From positions 1 to 40,814 of the forward strand of contig NZ_NIVQ01000023.1 of assembly GCF_002811245.1 (NCBI RefSeq): a DNA stretch of 40,814 nucleotides, read 5' to 3'. Positions 25,289 to 34,787 of the stretch are shown here, piece after piece; position 1 is the first letter of the stretch; each line of letters starts with the position of its first letter. Source of the DNA: Vibrio salilacus (GTDB lineage: Bacteria > Pseudomonadota > Gammaproteobacteria > Enterobacterales > Vibrionaceae). The notes under the pieces are model-generated. The model searched no databases, was not told the DNA's origin, and worked only from the letters and a program-made list of their open reading frames with translations. A program made the translations under genes and the position numbers.

Positions 25289-25792
25289 CTAAGCTTGAGC
25301 CTGAAGCTGGAAGGTACGCTGTGCTTTAATCAGTTGATGATAAAGATCAATCGGTATTAACTTTTTCGGTTCCTGTTCCGCTAGCATTCTGCGGTGATGA
25401 CCGGATAGGTTGTGATAAACCTCTTCAGGAAGATCATGCGTCTCTTCTGGAAGGTACGCTAACGCATCGGGCTTGAGGTAGTGGCATAGTTTAGCGCTAG
25501 GAAGGCCAGCACTATGGAACAACTCGGCTTGCTGTGCAGACTGCTGATATGAACCTTGATCAGAACGCAGTGATTGAGGCATTTGCAACTCAAAGCGTTT
25601 ACGCAACGCTTGTTCACTTGAGTCGACCTGTTCGAGTTTTTCAATTGGCGTGTTATCGCGCACATCATCAGAGAACATCGACAAAATTAAAGCAAAGTCA
25701 GCACGACGACCTTCATGCACGGCATGGTTTATTCCCGTACCGAATTGAAGCTCATTAATAATGGCGGCTTTGTCTAATGTATGAATGTGCAT
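25289..25792 (-). CDS. VC2046/SO_2500-family protein of unknown function
   Basis: 167 residues, soluble and rich in His, Gln and Leu, starting MHIHTLDKAAIINELQ. It has conserved-looking blocks GTGINHAVHEGRRADFALIL and GLPSAKLCHYLKPDALAYLP. Its position directly downstream of sodB on the same strand is that of VC2046 in V. cholerae, on which I base the family name. No catalytic motif is visible. It is probably transcribed on its own, because a terminator follows sodB. Confidence 0.7.
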   Translation of the reverse strand: MHIHTLDKAAIINELQFGTGINHAVHEGRRADFALILSMFSDDVRDNTPIEKLEQVDSSEQALRKRFELQMPQSLRSDQGSYQQSAQQAELFHSAGLPSAKLCHYLKPDALAYLPEETHDLPEEVYHNLSGHHRRMLAEQEPKKLIPIDLYHQLIKAQRTFQLQAQA

Positions 25793-25865
25793 AGTGTCTC
25801 TCTTTTGATGCCCTTATAACGACTAACTTGAGAGAAACTTTAGAAAAATCAGTATTCGAACCAAT

Positions 25866-25893
25866 AAAAAAGCCAGCGAATGCTAGCTTTTTA
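25866..25893 (-). terminator. Rho-independent terminator of sodB
   Basis: On the minus strand AAAAAGCTAGC and GCTGGCTTTTTT pair (one G-T) around a short loop. Confidence 0.85.
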
Positions 25894-25925
25894 AGCGACT
25901 AAATTTTAAATCCTAGGGGAGAGGA

Positions 25926-26510
25926 TTATTTTGCTAGGTTTTCTGCAACGAAGTCCCAGTTAACCAATGCCCAGAAACCGTTCATGTAATCTGGACGAAC
26001 GTTACGGTAATCGATGTAGTATGCGTGTTCCCATAGATCAACAGTAAGAAGTGGTGTTGTCCCTTCTTCTGTCAGAGGCGTTGCAGCGTTAGACGTGTTA
26101 ACGATCTCTAGAGATCCGTCTGCTTTTTTCACAAGCCAAGTCCAAGAAGAACCAAAGTTATTGATTGCTGAATCAGTGAACTTTGCTTTGAACTCTTCGA
26201 AAGAACCGAATGCCGCGTTGATTGCTTCTGCAACTGCGCCTGTTGGCTCACCACCTGCGTTTGGCGCTAGACAGTGCCAGTAGAAAGTGTGGTTCCAAAT
26301 TTGAGCTGCGTTATTGAATACGCCACCGGTAGAAGTCTTGATGATCTCTTCTAGAGATTTACCTTCGAACTCAGTACCAGGGATAAGACCGTTTAGCTTA
26401 ACAACGTAAGTGTTGTGGTGCTTACCATGGTGGAAATCTAGCGTTTCCGCTGAAATATGTGGTTCTAGTGCATCTTTTGCGTAAGGAAGAGCTGGTAGTT
26501 CAAATGCCAT
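25926..26510 (-). CDS. sodB: Iron superoxide dismutase
   Basis: 194 residues from ATG 26510, preceded by GGAGAAT; an earlier in-frame ATG at 26525 would add five residues absent from the family. Metal ligands are visible: first His in [11 protein letters not shown] (~27), second in WNHTFYWHC (~74), then Asp and His in [13 protein letters not shown] (~157, 161). The [17 protein letters not shown] segment and 194-residue length match the iron-type enzyme. It detoxifies cytosolic superoxide. In related bacteria sodB is iron-regulated through Fur and RyhB; I do not see a clear Fur box. Confidence 0.97.
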   Translation of the reverse strand: MAFELPALPYAKDALEPHISAETLDFHHGKHHNTYVVKLNGLIPGTEFEGKSLEEIIKTSTGGVFNNAAQIWNHTFYWHCLAPNAGGEPTGAVAEAINAAFGSFEEFKAKFTDSAINNFGSSWTWLVKKADGSLEIVNTSNAATPLTEEGTTPLLTVDLWEHAYYIDYRNVRPDYMNGFWALVNWDFVAENLAK

Positions 26511-26811
26511 TACTCGATTCTCCATTTATGTGAAAGAGTGACCTCTTTCGATTGCTTCCAGTGTTATTTATTATTCATGGTCAATCTAAGTTGCCATGAA
26601 CGATTTGCTACTTGCGGTATAGTTTAGCAAGTTTTTACTTTATTAAAAGCATCGCTGACAAATTTCTATATGAAATTTCTTTATTAGTCAGTGTTGATGG
26701 ATCTCAAAATTGCTTAAGCTTGCAAGACCATACACATAATAGGCTTTTTATTCTGTGCTAATGGTTTAGAATGGCCGACAAATTTGCAAAAACTTCATTT
26801 AAGAGGAAGCA
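26511..26811. promoter_or_regulatory. Divergent sodB-grxD intergenic region
   Basis: This 301-bp gap must hold both promoters. A TATAGT-like -10 with a TTGCTA -35 is visible around 26607-26633 on the plus strand, within a partly symmetric TTGCTA...TAGCAAG segment. No gene or RNA motif is seen. Confidence 0.4.
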
Positions 26812-27147
26812 ATGGAAACTATCGATAAAATTAAACAGCAAATCGCAGAGAACACGATCCTTCTTTACATGAAAGGTTCGCCAAAACTTCCAAGCTGTGG
26901 TTTCTCTTCTCAAGCAGCTCAGGCGCTGATGGCATGTGGTGAAAAATTTGCTTACGTTGACATCTTGCAAAACCCTGATATTCGCGCAGAACTTCCTGCT
27001 TATGCCCAGTGGCCGACATTCCCTCAATTATGGATTGAAGGTGAATTAGTTGGTGGTTGTGACATCATCATTGAGATGTTCCAAAAAGGCGAACTGCAGT
27101 CTTTGATCAAAGAAGCCGCTGAGCGTAACCCGTCAGAAGACCAATAA
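26812..27147 (+). CDS. grxD: Monothiol glutaredoxin GrxD (Grx4)
   Basis: 111 residues, close to the usual ~115. The CGFS active site is at LPSCGFSSQAAQ (~28-38), with WPTFPQLWIEGELVGGCDII carrying the glutathione-binding cis-Pro and GG. Monothiol glutaredoxins bind a [2Fe-2S] cluster with glutathione, often with BolA, and serve iron-sulfur trafficking rather than disulfide reduction. AGAGGAAG precedes the ATG. A strong hairpin separates it from topB. Confidence 0.97.
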   Translation: METIDKIKQQIAENTILLYMKGSPKLPSCGFSSQAAQALMACGEKFAYVDILQNPDIRAELPAYAQWPTFPQLWIEGELVGGCDIIIEMFQKGELQSLIKEAAERNPSEDQ

Positions 27148-27180
27148 TACTGGTTAAATTTACAGTTTTTCTTGATTTAT

Positions 27181-27208
27181 AAGGGCCACATTCGATAATG
27201 TGGCCCTT
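27181..27208 (+). terminator. Hairpin between grxD and topB
   Basis: Perfect 12-bp stem AAGGGCCACATT/AATGTGGCCCTT with a 4-nt CGAT loop. The following ATTGTAT is T-poor, so termination may be partial. Confidence 0.7.
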
Positions 27209-27232
27209 ATTGTATCTGGCTATTTGTACTGT

Positions 27233-29191
27233 ATGTCTCGTCTTTTTATTGCCGAAAAACCCAGCCTTGGCCGCGCGATTGCTGCGGCTCTCCCTGGACC
27301 AAAAAAAAATGACCAAGGTTTTATCCGTTGTGGTAACGGTGATGTGGTTACTTGGTGTATTGGTCATTTGCTTGAGCAAGTCGAGCCAGATGTTTATGAC
27401 GATCGTTATAAAAAGTGGAATCTCGCCGATTTACCGATTGTCCCTGAGGTCTGGCAATTAAGACCGAGAAAGTCGGCCAACAAGCAACTCTCTGTCGTGC
27501 GTAAATTGCTTAAGGAGTCGAGTCAGATCATTCATGCTGGCGATCCAGACCGCGAGGGGCAGTTGCTGGTTGATGAAGTCCTCGACTACTGCAAAGTGAC
27601 TAAAAGTAAAAAACAAGCGGCGCAACGTTTACTTATCAGTGACTTAAACTTACCAGCCGTGAAACGTGCGTTGAATCAAATGCGCAGCAATCGTGACTTT
27701 ATCCCTTTGTCTGTTTCTGCTTTGGCGCGTTCGCGAGCTGACTGGTTGTATGGGATGAATATGTCACGAGCTTATACACTGCTTGGCCAAAAGGCGGGCT
27801 ACCAAGGTGTATTGTCGGTCGGGCGTGTACAAACGCCGGTACTCGGTTTAGTTGTGCGTCGTGACGAAGAGATAGAGAATTTCTCTCCACGTGACTATTT
27901 TACCTTGCATGCGTTGATCCCTTATCAAGACGATGCGCGTCAATTTGATATCCGCGCCCGCTGGAAGCCTAGCGAAGCCTGCAAGCCTTGGCAAGATGAA
28001 GAAGGGCGAGTCCTTAATCGCAAGTTAGTCGAGAATGTTGCCAATCGTATTGTCAATCAACCAGCTACCGTGGTGGAGTCAGAGCAAAAACAAACCAAGC
28101 AAGCCGCGCCACTGCCCTATTCGTTATCAACACTGCAGATAGATTGTGCTAAGCGCTTTGCAATGAGTGCGCAGCAAGTGTTAGATACCTGTCAGTCGTT
28201 GTATGAAAAACATAAACTGATCACCTACCCACGTTCTGATTGTCGTTATCTGCCGCTGGAGCATTTAGCTCAGGCAAGTAGTGTTTGTGATGCGATCGGT
28301 AATAATGCCAAAGAGCTTGCGCAAGCGGTGCAGGGGGCGAACCTCTCACTTAAGTCGAAAGCGTGGAATGATAAAAAGGTCGATGCGCACCATGCCATTA
28401 TTCCAACCCCCAAGAAAGCGTCAATGAATGCGCTTTCTGGCAATGAAATGAAAGTTTATCAACAAATTGCGCGACAATATTTGATGCAATTCTACCCTGC
28501 AGCAGTGTATGCAGAGGCGAAGTTAGTGTTTGACATTGCGGGTGGCAGTTTTGTTGCCAAAGGTCGACAATTGGTCTCTGCTGGTTGGAAAGCGTTGCTG
28601 GGTAAAATTGATGATGAGGACGCCAATGTCGATAGCGTACCAGCCTTGACTGAAGGATGCGTGCTCACTTGCCGTGAGGGTGAGATCAAAGATTGTAAAA
28701 CCGAGCCACCAAAACACTTTACCGAAGCCACTTTGCTTCAGGCGATGACAGGTATCGGTCGTTTTGTTGCAGATAAAGAGCTAAAAAAGATCCTCAAAGA
28801 GACCGATGGACTTGGTACCGAAGCCACTCGAGCGGGCATTCTCGATACCTTGTTTAAACGCCAACTTCTTCAACGACAAGGTAAAGCGATCCTTAGCAGC
28901 GCGGCAGGACGAGGATTGATTCATGCCTTACCTGCAGAATCGACCTATCCAGATATGACGGCCAACTGGGAGCATCAGCTGCAAGGGATGGCGGAGCGCA
29001 ATCAAGCGTATCAGCCCTTTATGCAGGCACTGCAAACCCGTATCGATGGTTTGATGTCCCAAGTGAAATCGGGGGAGATTCCACAATCACTGCGGCACCT
29101 GCCTAAGGTTGAACGCCCTGCCTACAAGAAGCGAAGTAAAGGCGGTTATCGTAAAAAACCAACAGCAAAGAAAGGTACTAACACGCGCTAA
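27233..29191 (+). CDS. topB: DNA topoisomerase III
   Basis: 652 residues from ATG 27233 ([15 protein letters not shown]), the E. coli length; upstream in-frame codons lie inside the hairpin. The Toprim domain contains the N-terminal Glu (FIAEKPS) and DPDREGQLL. The catalytic tyrosine lies in [14 protein letters not shown] (~residue 328). [21 protein letters not shown] and a basic tail ([17 protein letters not shown]) follow. A type IA enzyme, it decatenates DNA and unlinks single strands, often with RecQ. Its stop overlaps the convergent DUF3080 gene by 4 bp. Confidence 0.98.
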   Translation: MSRLFIAEKPSLGRAIAAALPGPKKNDQGFIRCGNGDVVTWCIGHLLEQVEPDVYDDRYKKWNLADLPIVPEVWQLRPRKSANKQLSVVRKLLKESSQIIHAGDPDREGQLLVDEVLDYCKVTKSKKQAAQRLLISDLNLPAVKRALNQMRSNRDFIPLSVSALARSRADWLYGMNMSRAYTLLGQKAGYQGVLSVGRVQTPVLGLVVRRDEEIENFSPRDYFTLHALIPYQDDARQFDIRARWKPSEACKPWQDEEGRVLNRKLVENVANRIVNQPATVVESEQKQTKQAAPLPYSLSTLQIDCAKRFAMSAQQVLDTCQSLYEKHKLITYPRSDCRYLPLEHLAQASSVCDAIGNNAKELAQAVQGANLSLKSKAWNDKKVDAHHAIIPTPKKASMNALSGNEMKVYQQIARQYLMQFYPAAVYAEAKLVFDIAGGSFVAKGRQLVSAGWKALLGKIDDEDANVDSVPALTEGCVLTCREGEIKDCKTEPPKHFTEATLLQAMTGIGRFVADKELKKILKETDGLGTEATRAGILDTLFKRQLLQRQGKAILSSAAGRGLIHALPAESTYPDMTANWEHQLQGMAERNQAYQPFMQALQTRIDGLMSQVKSGEIPQSLRHLPKVERPAYKKRSKGGYRKKPTAKKGTNTR

Positions 29192-30174
29192 CCTACTTGG
29201 CGTCCGCAGCGTTTAAATAATTGTTGCCAGTAATTAACGTGATCACGGATCGCGCGGCGAAATTGGTTGTGATTGTTTACCAGTGGATAAACGTACGGGT
29301 GAAGTTCGGGTTGAGGTTCAAACAGCGTTAATACTGGATTAAGGATCTGATAGTAACTATCGAGCTGCGCCATATACGGTTGAATAACGCCAACGTATTG
29401 TTGTTCGAAGACATTATTTAGATATTTGAATTTAGTGGCATCACGTTGCGCGCTACAGATGATTGTTTCATCAAAGGTATTGAGTTGACGGGTGACGGTA
29501 TCAAGTTGATGCGTCGCATTGACCAATGAAAAGTCCAGATTGCCTATAACAGCACTCTTTTCTAACGTTTCCTGCACTTGTTGGATTTGGTATGGCTCGC
29601 CACTGAAAGCGCGTTGAATATACTCAAGTGCTTGGCCGACTTGTTGCACTTGCGGCGTCAATGCTTTCTCTAGCCAGTGATTACCGGAAAGCTGATGTTG
29701 CATGGCCTCACTGGTATAAAGTAGGTTCCATTGATGAGCATTAAGTTGAGCTTGTTTGTGGTTTTCAATTTCCGCCAATTTTTGTTTTAGTTGTGCATCG
29801 ATGATATCGTTCGCCTGGCACTGGACAAGACCCTCCAACAGTTGTCGTTGGTAGTCATAACGGTGAAACTCATCGGCAACTTTACCCAGTACTGAATTGC
29901 GTTCGGCTATAAGGTTAAACAGCCCACACTGGCGCAGCTGGTAGCTATCTAACAGGCCAATCGATAGCGGTTCTATATCGATGAAGAGCTCTCGCTTACG
30001 TGGCAAGTGAGCTAACGGGGTTGGCGTCATGGTGACTTTTTCAACATTCTGAACGCGGGCAACTCGGCTCAAGTAATCTTGGTACCAGTCGCTTGGATTA
30101 TCAGACCAGCATCCATTGAGTGTTAGGATCAATAGCGGCATTAATAAAGCATTAAGTCTTGTTGATTTACTCAT
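29188..30174 (-). CDS. DUF3080-family lipoprotein
   Basis: 328 residues from ATG 30174, where AAAAGG has proper spacing. The signal peptide ends in a lipobox LTLNGC, so the mature protein is probably lipid-anchored in the envelope. The region [24 protein letters not shown] is the conserved core I associate with DUF3080. The rest is helical and Gln-rich. Function is unknown. The 3' end overlaps topB by 4 bp on the opposite strand. Confidence 0.82.
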   Translation of the reverse strand: MSKSTRLNALLMPLLILTLNGCWSDNPSDWYQDYLSRVARVQNVEKVTMTPTPLAHLPRKRELFIDIEPLSIGLLDSYQLRQCGLFNLIAERNSVLGKVADEFHRYDYQRQLLEGLVQCQANDIIDAQLKQKLAEIENHKQAQLNAHQWNLLYTSEAMQHQLSGNHWLEKALTPQVQQVGQALEYIQRAFSGEPYQIQQVQETLEKSAVIGNLDFSLVNATHQLDTVTRQLNTFDETIICSAQRDATKFKYLNNVFEQQYVGVIQPYMAQLDSYYQILNPVLTLFEPQPELHPYVYPLVNNHNQFRRAIRDHVNYWQQLFKRCGRQVG

Positions 30175-30387
30175 GAACGCCATCCTTTTGGCTAAGGTGA
30201 AATTATGAGTATGACAACGTCAAGCTATTGTCTGCAAGTAAACGTCATCGATTTCGTGAGTACGCTGTGCTTGAGGTCAGAGCGATACTATGAACTGATG
30301 ATACCGATTTGTTATAAACGAGTGGGCTGCTTATTGTTAACGGGGTTATGATATTCTTCCACTTATTGTCCATTTTCCACTAATGCC

Positions 30388-31308
30388 ATGATTGCTCTTA
30401 TTTATCACCCTATCTACTCACAGCTCCCGTTGCCCGACGGCCATCGTTATCCGATTAACAAATATCGCCTGTTATACCAAGCCGTAGAGCAACGTCGAGA
30501 GAGTCAACCGTTGTGGGACATGGCATTTCGTCTGGTTCAACCTTATCCGCTAACGGCAACAGAAGTAGCACAAACTCATAGTCCTTATTATGTGCAAGCG
30601 CTAATCAGTGGAGAACTGCCAGCAGCCAAAATGCGTCGGATAGGGTTTCCTTGGAGTGAAGCACTTATTGAGCGCACGCTCACCTCAGCAGGAGGAACTT
30701 GTGAAACTGTACTGCAAGCACTAGAGCACGGAGCGGCCATTCACTTAAGCGGCGGTTATCACCATGCCCACTACGACTTCGGTAGTGGATTTTGCTTATT
30801 TAACGACTTGGTCTTGGCGGCTAAGCATGCACTGGATCAACCGGGAGTGGATAAGGTATTGATCATCGACAGTGATGTGCATCATGGTGATGGGACCGCT
30901 ACACTATGTAGTGAGGCGGCAGACATCGTAACCTTATCTTTTCATTGTGATAAGAACTTTCCTGCCAGAAAGCCTGACTCTGATTTAGACGTTGCGCTGA
31001 GTCGAGAAACTCAAGATGACGAGTTTTTAAGTGCGTTTACAAGTGTTGTCACAATGGCCATGAATCTTCATCAACCCGATGTAGTGATTTACGATGCTGG
31101 GGTTGATATTCACCAAGATGATGAGCTTGGTTACCTTGATATCTCTACCGCAGCCATTTATCAACGCGATCACTTTATGCTTGCGCTCGCCAAGGAGATG
31201 CAGATACCGATTGCCTGTGTCGTGGGGGGAGGGTATCGAACCGATCATCAACAACTAGTGCCGATACATATGCAGTTATTAGAGGCTGCGTTCCGTGTTT
31301 ATGGATAA
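30388..31308 (+). CDS. Histone deacetylase-like amidohydrolase
   Basis: 306 residues. The class II HDAC/acetoin-utilisation fold is shown by GGYHHAHYDFGSGFCLFND, IIDSDVHHGDGTA and YDAGVDIHQDDELGYLDIS, which supply the zinc ligands (Asp, His, Asp) and catalytic His pair. Bacterial members deacetylate small acetylated amines or proteins; the substrate cannot be told from context. A ~17-bp tandem duplication (copies of TATGGATAACAC, ~31296-31331) runs over its stop codon. A terminator follows at 31393. Confidence 0.93.
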   Translation: MIALIYHPIYSQLPLPDGHRYPINKYRLLYQAVEQRRESQPLWDMAFRLVQPYPLTATEVAQTHSPYYVQALISGELPAAKMRRIGFPWSEALIERTLTSAGGTCETVLQALEHGAAIHLSGGYHHAHYDFGSGFCLFNDLVLAAKHALDQPGVDKVLIIDSDVHHGDGTATLCSEAADIVTLSFHCDKNFPARKPDSDLDVALSRETQDDEFLSAFTSVVTMAMNLHQPDVVIYDAGVDIHQDDELGYLDISTAAIYQRDHFMLALAKEMQIPIACVVGGGYRTDHQQLVPIHMQLLEAAFRVYG

Positions 31309-31392
31309 CACGTGTTTTTATGGATAACACTAGAGAGGCAAGCGGTCATCTTCAACAGTAATGCTCGTGAGGCTTGGTGAGATGTAGATATG

Positions 31393-31422
31393 AAAAAAGC
31401 CCTGATAAATCAGAGCTTTTTT
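31393..31422. terminator. Bidirectional terminator of the HDAC-like gene and the former tRNA-Ser
   Basis: AAAAAAGCCCTGAT pairs with ATCAGAGCTTTTTT (one mismatch) around a 2-nt loop. It is 85 bp after the HDAC-like gene and 10 bp past the tRNA-Ser 3' end on the other strand. Confidence 0.88.
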
Positions 31423-31432
31423 CATTTAAAAT

Positions 31433-31460
31433 TGGCGGAGAGATAGGGATTTGAACCCTA
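31433..31460 (-). other. tRNA-Ser 3'-end fragment, candidate attachment site (island left junction)
   Basis: On the minus strand the 28 nt form a T-stem TAGGG/CCCTA with loop TTCAAAT, then acceptor strand TCTCTCC, discriminator G and CCA. That is exactly the last third of a tRNA-Ser whose 5' strand would be GGAGAGA. The remaining tRNA (D-arm, anticodon, variable arm) is absent from the following sequence. Such fragments mark integration by tyrosine recombinases into a tRNA 3' end. A recombinase gene lies inside the region to the right. The intact copy should be at the other end of the island, beyond the window. Confidence 0.8.
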
Positions 31461-31675
31461 TCTCTTTGAAAACCTATATTTATCAAGCTCTTGATTTTAT
31501 TAGCTTTCTTCGATTATCAATCAAATGTCGCGTTGACAGTTGTGAATCACATTTAGTATACAAAAACAGCTTAACTTAGCAAGTGAATCAAGCAGATAAC
31601 GCGATAAAATTTTGTAGACAAAGATAACTAAAGGACGATGGTTGTGATTTCAGGCATTGTATAACTCAATAAACT
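31461..31675. other. Island left margin without a gene
   Basis: AT-rich sequence between the attachment site and the first island operator. I see no open frame with a binding site and no RNA motif. Confidence 0.5.
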
Positions 31676-31723
31676 TTAACCCCTTGGGGGCATAAATATA
31701 GTATTATCCCCCCAAGGGGTTAA
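31676..31723 (+). promoter_or_regulatory. Large inverted-repeat operator before the HipB-like gene
   Basis: Perfect 15-bp arms TTAACCCCTTGGGGG (31676-31690) and its complement (31709-31723) enclose 18 bp containing a -10-like TATAGTATTAT. Each arm itself contains a palindrome CCCCTTGGGG. A repressor dimer could bind each arm and pair across the promoter. The site ends 20 bp before the XRE gene, so autorepression is likely. Confidence 0.75.
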
Positions 31724-31742
31724 AAATGTTATGGAGAATAAG

Positions 31743-31994
31743 ATGTTGATTACTAGTCCCAGACAGTTGGGCATATACCTAAGAGATGTGCGCCGAACTC
31801 AAAAACGCAATCAAACTTTAGTTGGTGACATTGTAGGCTTGAAACAAACCACGGTGTCAAAACTGGAACGAGATCCAGCTTCGTCAAGCATCGAGAGTTT
31901 AATGCGCCTACTGTCTTCTCTTAACCTTGAGCTACATATTGAAGAGAAGAGCATAAGCAGAGAGCAAGGCAAGGTTGATCCTGACGATTGGTAA
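31743..31994 (+). CDS. HipB-like XRE-family repressor/antitoxin
   Basis: 83 residues from ATG 31743, preferred over ATG 31731 because GGAG (31733-31736) is correctly placed only for it. The helix-turn-helix is at ~11-60 (LGIYLRDVRRTQKRNQTLVGDIVGLKQTTVSKLE) with SSIESLMRLLSSLNLELHI, the HipB pattern. HipB normally neutralises the HipA kinase encoded next to it. Here no HipA motif follows; the next gene is an unrelated 620-residue protein 118 bp away. It is probably autoregulated through the inverted repeat just upstream. It may be the repressor or antitoxin of that partner, or an orphan. Confidence 0.82.
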   Translation: MLITSPRQLGIYLRDVRRTQKRNQTLVGDIVGLKQTTVSKLERDPASSSIESLMRLLSSLNLELHIEEKSISREQGKVDPDDW

Positions 31995-32112
31995 ATCGTC
32001 TAAATAGACTTTATCTGTATAAGTCAAACCGATAACATCGTTGAATATTAGTGCTTTGGGGATGTACTGAATGACTTATTGCGAAGTGTTAGGCCAAAGG
32101 AGAAGTTGAAAA

Positions 32113-33975
32113 ATGTACAACCGTTTACATGATTTTGATTCCGAGATCGACTCTATCGTTTATGATTACGAGCGATTTGTTATGCATACAAGCCATTTAC
32201 CTCATTTGGGATTGTATCACAAAGATAATTTTCTGTTCTGTGTAATAGATGGTATTGACCCAATAGAAGCGAAAACACATGCGAAAAATTACGACGAGCG
32301 TTATCGAACTATTTGTAATCCCTCTCCATTAATTGTTCCTAAAATTGAAGATGATTTTAAAAAAATTCATTTCCGAGATGCATGGAAGAAAATTAATGAC
32401 CATGGACACCCTTACACACATCCTGAAATAGAGAATGAGCTATATCTGAAACTTCCTAAAAAGTTTCATCCGTTTATCTTTGACTATAAAATGGATACTG
32501 GCAACTTTATACTAGAATTAGAGTTCACTCCGACATTAGATGAGATCAGTGAATTAGAATTATTGTTATCAGATTTAGGCTTAGATAATTATAAGTTAAT
32601 TGTGGTAAAAAATACTGAAATTAGAGAACAACTAGAGATAAAAAGGAGAGAGCAAGGAAAGCTTTCGACCATTCTCAAACATGATCCCCATGCACTTATC
32701 TTGAAGGCTAGTGGACTTCTAGGGAATAACATACCTAGACTAGTATTGGAGAAGTACGAAGAAGATCAAGATTTTTGGGTTGATCATAAAATGGAAATTT
32801 TTCGAGAAATTGATTTTAATAAAAAAGATATCACTCAATTAAAAAATTTTGACATAAAGGGCTCTTGCTTTGTCGATGCTACATTTCATGATAGAAATAA
32901 TCTGAGGACTTATATAGCATTATATAAAACTGTAATTATTGCTCTTCCACAAAATACACGAGAAAAACGTCAAACATTTTTTGAAATGTTCAATATTACA
33001 GAGTTTGAGATGAAAATATTAATCAAAAATGGAAGAATTAAATTTTCAATCCTTGATAACTTAAATTTGTACTCTTTGGAATTAATTGATTCAATTCTAG
33101 AGGTTGACCCGAGTGCTATTATTTTTCCAAGAAGCATTGCTGCATCTTGTTTAATAAGCATGAGGGAAAGAACTGGCTTACTTGGATATTCTTATACTAC
33201 TGATGAACAATTTCGTTTTTTAAATGCACTCCATAACTCAAATAATAGACATGAGCGTTTGGCAAACGCACTTTCTGATTCATGGTATGGAATGGAGTCT
33301 TTGGTTAATCAGAATGGTTTAGCGTTAATCGGCCATATTGGTGTTGGAGGTTTGTTAAGCCGTATGCATTTTGACTCGGATGACTCTCTTGCTTTTTATA
33401 GCGCTAGCTATGAGATTGCACAAGGTTTAGGTGCACATTACTTTCCATTTGAAAGTTCTAATGAGCCTAGATATATAAAGGCTTCCGAAATTGTTAGTTC
33501 GGTTTACCATGGGGTTGATAAGAACTCTGCTGTAGTGAGAGAAAGTCGTCTGAACTCTTTATTAAACAGTGTTTATACCGTTGATAATGATATGAATATT
33601 TTGGATTTGGACAGGATTTTTTCACATAAGGAGATCCCTTATGCCTCTGATATTCTTCAGAACTGGTCTAGCTTAACGCAAGATGAAATTGACCATAAAC
33701 TACTTAAGTTACGAGAAGATATTAGTAAATTAGAGAGTAATCAGAGACGTATTTCTTCTCTTGATTTCAGTGGTTTTATTGGCGGTATAGCTGCATATGC
33801 AACAGATAAACCCGCTGTCAGCCTACTAGTGTGGGGGCTTTTGGTTACGAGCAATTATTTGAAATTGACTCAAGCTGAAACTGAAGCTTTTACCCGCTTA
33901 GCTGCTTTAAATAACCGAGTTGATAGAGACGTTGTTTTAATAAAGAACTCCCGTGATAAATTGGCAACAAAATGA
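32113..33975 (+). CDS. Large protein of unknown function (620 residues), island cargo
   Basis: AAGGAGA (32098-32104) precedes the ATG. I do not recognise the family. The first ~180 residues are mixed alpha/beta, rich in His, Asp and aromatics. A middle region (~190-450) has alternating hydrophobic strands (SIAASCLISMRERTGLLGY at ~343). One strongly hydrophobic stretch lies at ~560-590 (AVSLLVWGLLVTSNYLKL) after a charged coiled-coil-like segment (KLLKLREDISKLESNQRR, ~537-554). It could be membrane-tethered near its C terminus. No kinase, nuclease, NTPase or protease motif is apparent. Codon use is much more AT-rich than the core genes. Its place behind a HipB-like repressor in a mobile island suggests a defence, toxin or maintenance role, which is inference only. 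Confidence 0.85.
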   Translation: MYNRLHDFDSEIDSIVYDYERFVMHTSHLPHLGLYHKDNFLFCVIDGIDPIEAKTHAKNYDERYRTICNPSPLIVPKIEDDFKKIHFRDAWKKINDHGHPYTHPEIENELYLKLPKKFHPFIFDYKMDTGNFILELEFTPTLDEISELELLLSDLGLDNYKLIVVKNTEIREQLEIKRREQGKLSTILKHDPHALILKASGLLGNNIPRLVLEKYEEDQDFWVDHKMEIFREIDFNKKDITQLKNFDIKGSCFVDATFHDRNNLRTYIALYKTVIIALPQNTREKRQTFFEMFNITEFEMKILIKNGRIKFSILDNLNLYSLELIDSILEVDPSAIIFPRSIAASCLISMRERTGLLGYSYTTDEQFRFLNALHNSNNRHERLANALSDSWYGMESLVNQNGLALIGHIGVGGLLSRMHFDSDDSLAFYSASYEIAQGLGAHYFPFESSNEPRYIKASEIVSSVYHGVDKNSAVVRESRLNSLLNSVYTVDNDMNILDLDRIFSHKEIPYASDILQNWSSLTQDEIDHKLLKLREDISKLESNQRRISSLDFSGFIGGIAAYATDKPAVSLLVWGLLVTSNYLKLTQAETEAFTRLAALNNRVDRDVVLIKNSRDKLATK

Positions 33976-34008
33976 TAACCACCTGTTTCTAAAGTCTTTT
34001 AAGGAATA

Positions 34009-34203
34009 ATGCAAAACAAACCAGAAGCAGACGTGAATGAGCTTCTAGAAGACCATTATGAAAAAGCTTTTCTAAGTCTGTTAGATAAAGAAATTGATGA
34101 AAACAGCCCAAACCTTGTAATAGCGACGCCTGAACATAAGCAGGAATTGGACGAGATAGTTGGTGATTACAAAATTGATCTCAACGGAGAACTCAGTAAC
34201 TAA
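34009..34203 (+). CDS. Small acidic protein of unknown function
   Basis: 64 residues, very acidic (Asp/Glu-rich: DVNELLEDHYEKAFLSLLDKEIDENSP), no membrane segment. AAGGAAT precedes the ATG and it starts 34 bp after the 620-residue gene, so the two are probably co-transcribed. Size, charge and coupling would fit an antitoxin or inhibitor of the larger protein, but no family is recognised. Confidence 0.65.
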   Translation: MQNKPEADVNELLEDHYEKAFLSLLDKEIDENSPNLVIATPEHKQELDEIVGDYKIDLNGELSN

Positions 34204-34213
34204 CATACTCAAC

Positions 34214-34741
34214 TCAGTAAATCTCATTGCATAGCATATGAGTATTTCTACCGACGCGTTTTAAGTCTCGAATCGCCGCTGATTCCCTTGCGATTCTTAA
34301 TGGTCTATCGTAAAGAATCGTATTGTTCAGGATGTCAATGTCACTACGTTCAGTATGTGTAAACTCGATAACACCATATGGCGTTTTAAAAGTCCCTTTT
34401 CTTCCCGTTGTCATCACTGTCAAACGATCAATTGGGATTTGAGAAATGACACCATACTCTGAAAGAGCGGATTCAAGTGAGATGTAGTTATATTCACCAC
34501 GTCTAAGGCTTTTCGCAACATATTCAATGGTATCACCGCCTTTATGACGACTTAAAGCAAAAACATAAACTCCTCTGCATGCTCGCTCTAGCACTCCAAA
34601 TTTGATCAAACGCGATAAGCTCTGCTTAAAAGCTTCGGCACTGTCATCAAAAAACACTCGCCGTAGATTACCTTTGGTATAGACATAAATTCCCTGCCTA
34701 TCGAATTTGTACAATCTTTGTAAGGCGGTCTTAATGTCCAT
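34214..34741 (-). CDS. AbiEi-type antitoxin/transcriptional regulator without toxin partner
   Basis: 175 residues. An N-terminal winged-helix region (FKQSLSRLIKFGVLERACRGVYVFAL) is followed by YISLESALSEYGVISQIPIDRLTVMTTGRKG and YGVIEFTH. This is the layout of type IV AbiEi-family antitoxins (DUF6088-like). The usual partner AbiEii nucleotidyltransferase is not beside it: downstream on its strand lies the convergent 64-residue gene, and upstream is the KfrA-like gene. It may have become a stand-alone regulator of the island. Confidence 0.72.
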   Translation of the reverse strand: MDIKTALQRLYKFDRQGIYVYTKGNLRRVFFDDSAEAFKQSLSRLIKFGVLERACRGVYVFALSRHKGGDTIEYVAKSLRRGEYNYISLESALSEYGVISQIPIDRLTVMTTGRKGTFKTPYGVIEFTHTERSDIDILNNTILYDRPLRIARESAAIRDLKRVGRNTHMLCNEIY

Positions 34742-34787
34742 GCTAGCGATCCAATTAAATCAACATTAAAGATAACAATAGCATACC

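Noticed and set aside
31433..31510. Complete tRNA gene at the island edge
   Set aside because: Only the T-arm, acceptor 3' strand and CCA are present; no anticodon arm or D-arm can be folded from the adjoining sequence.
31743..33975. hipBA toxin-antitoxin operon
   Set aside because: The gene after the HipB-like repressor lacks HipA kinase motifs, is much longer than HipA (~440 residues) and is 118 bp away.
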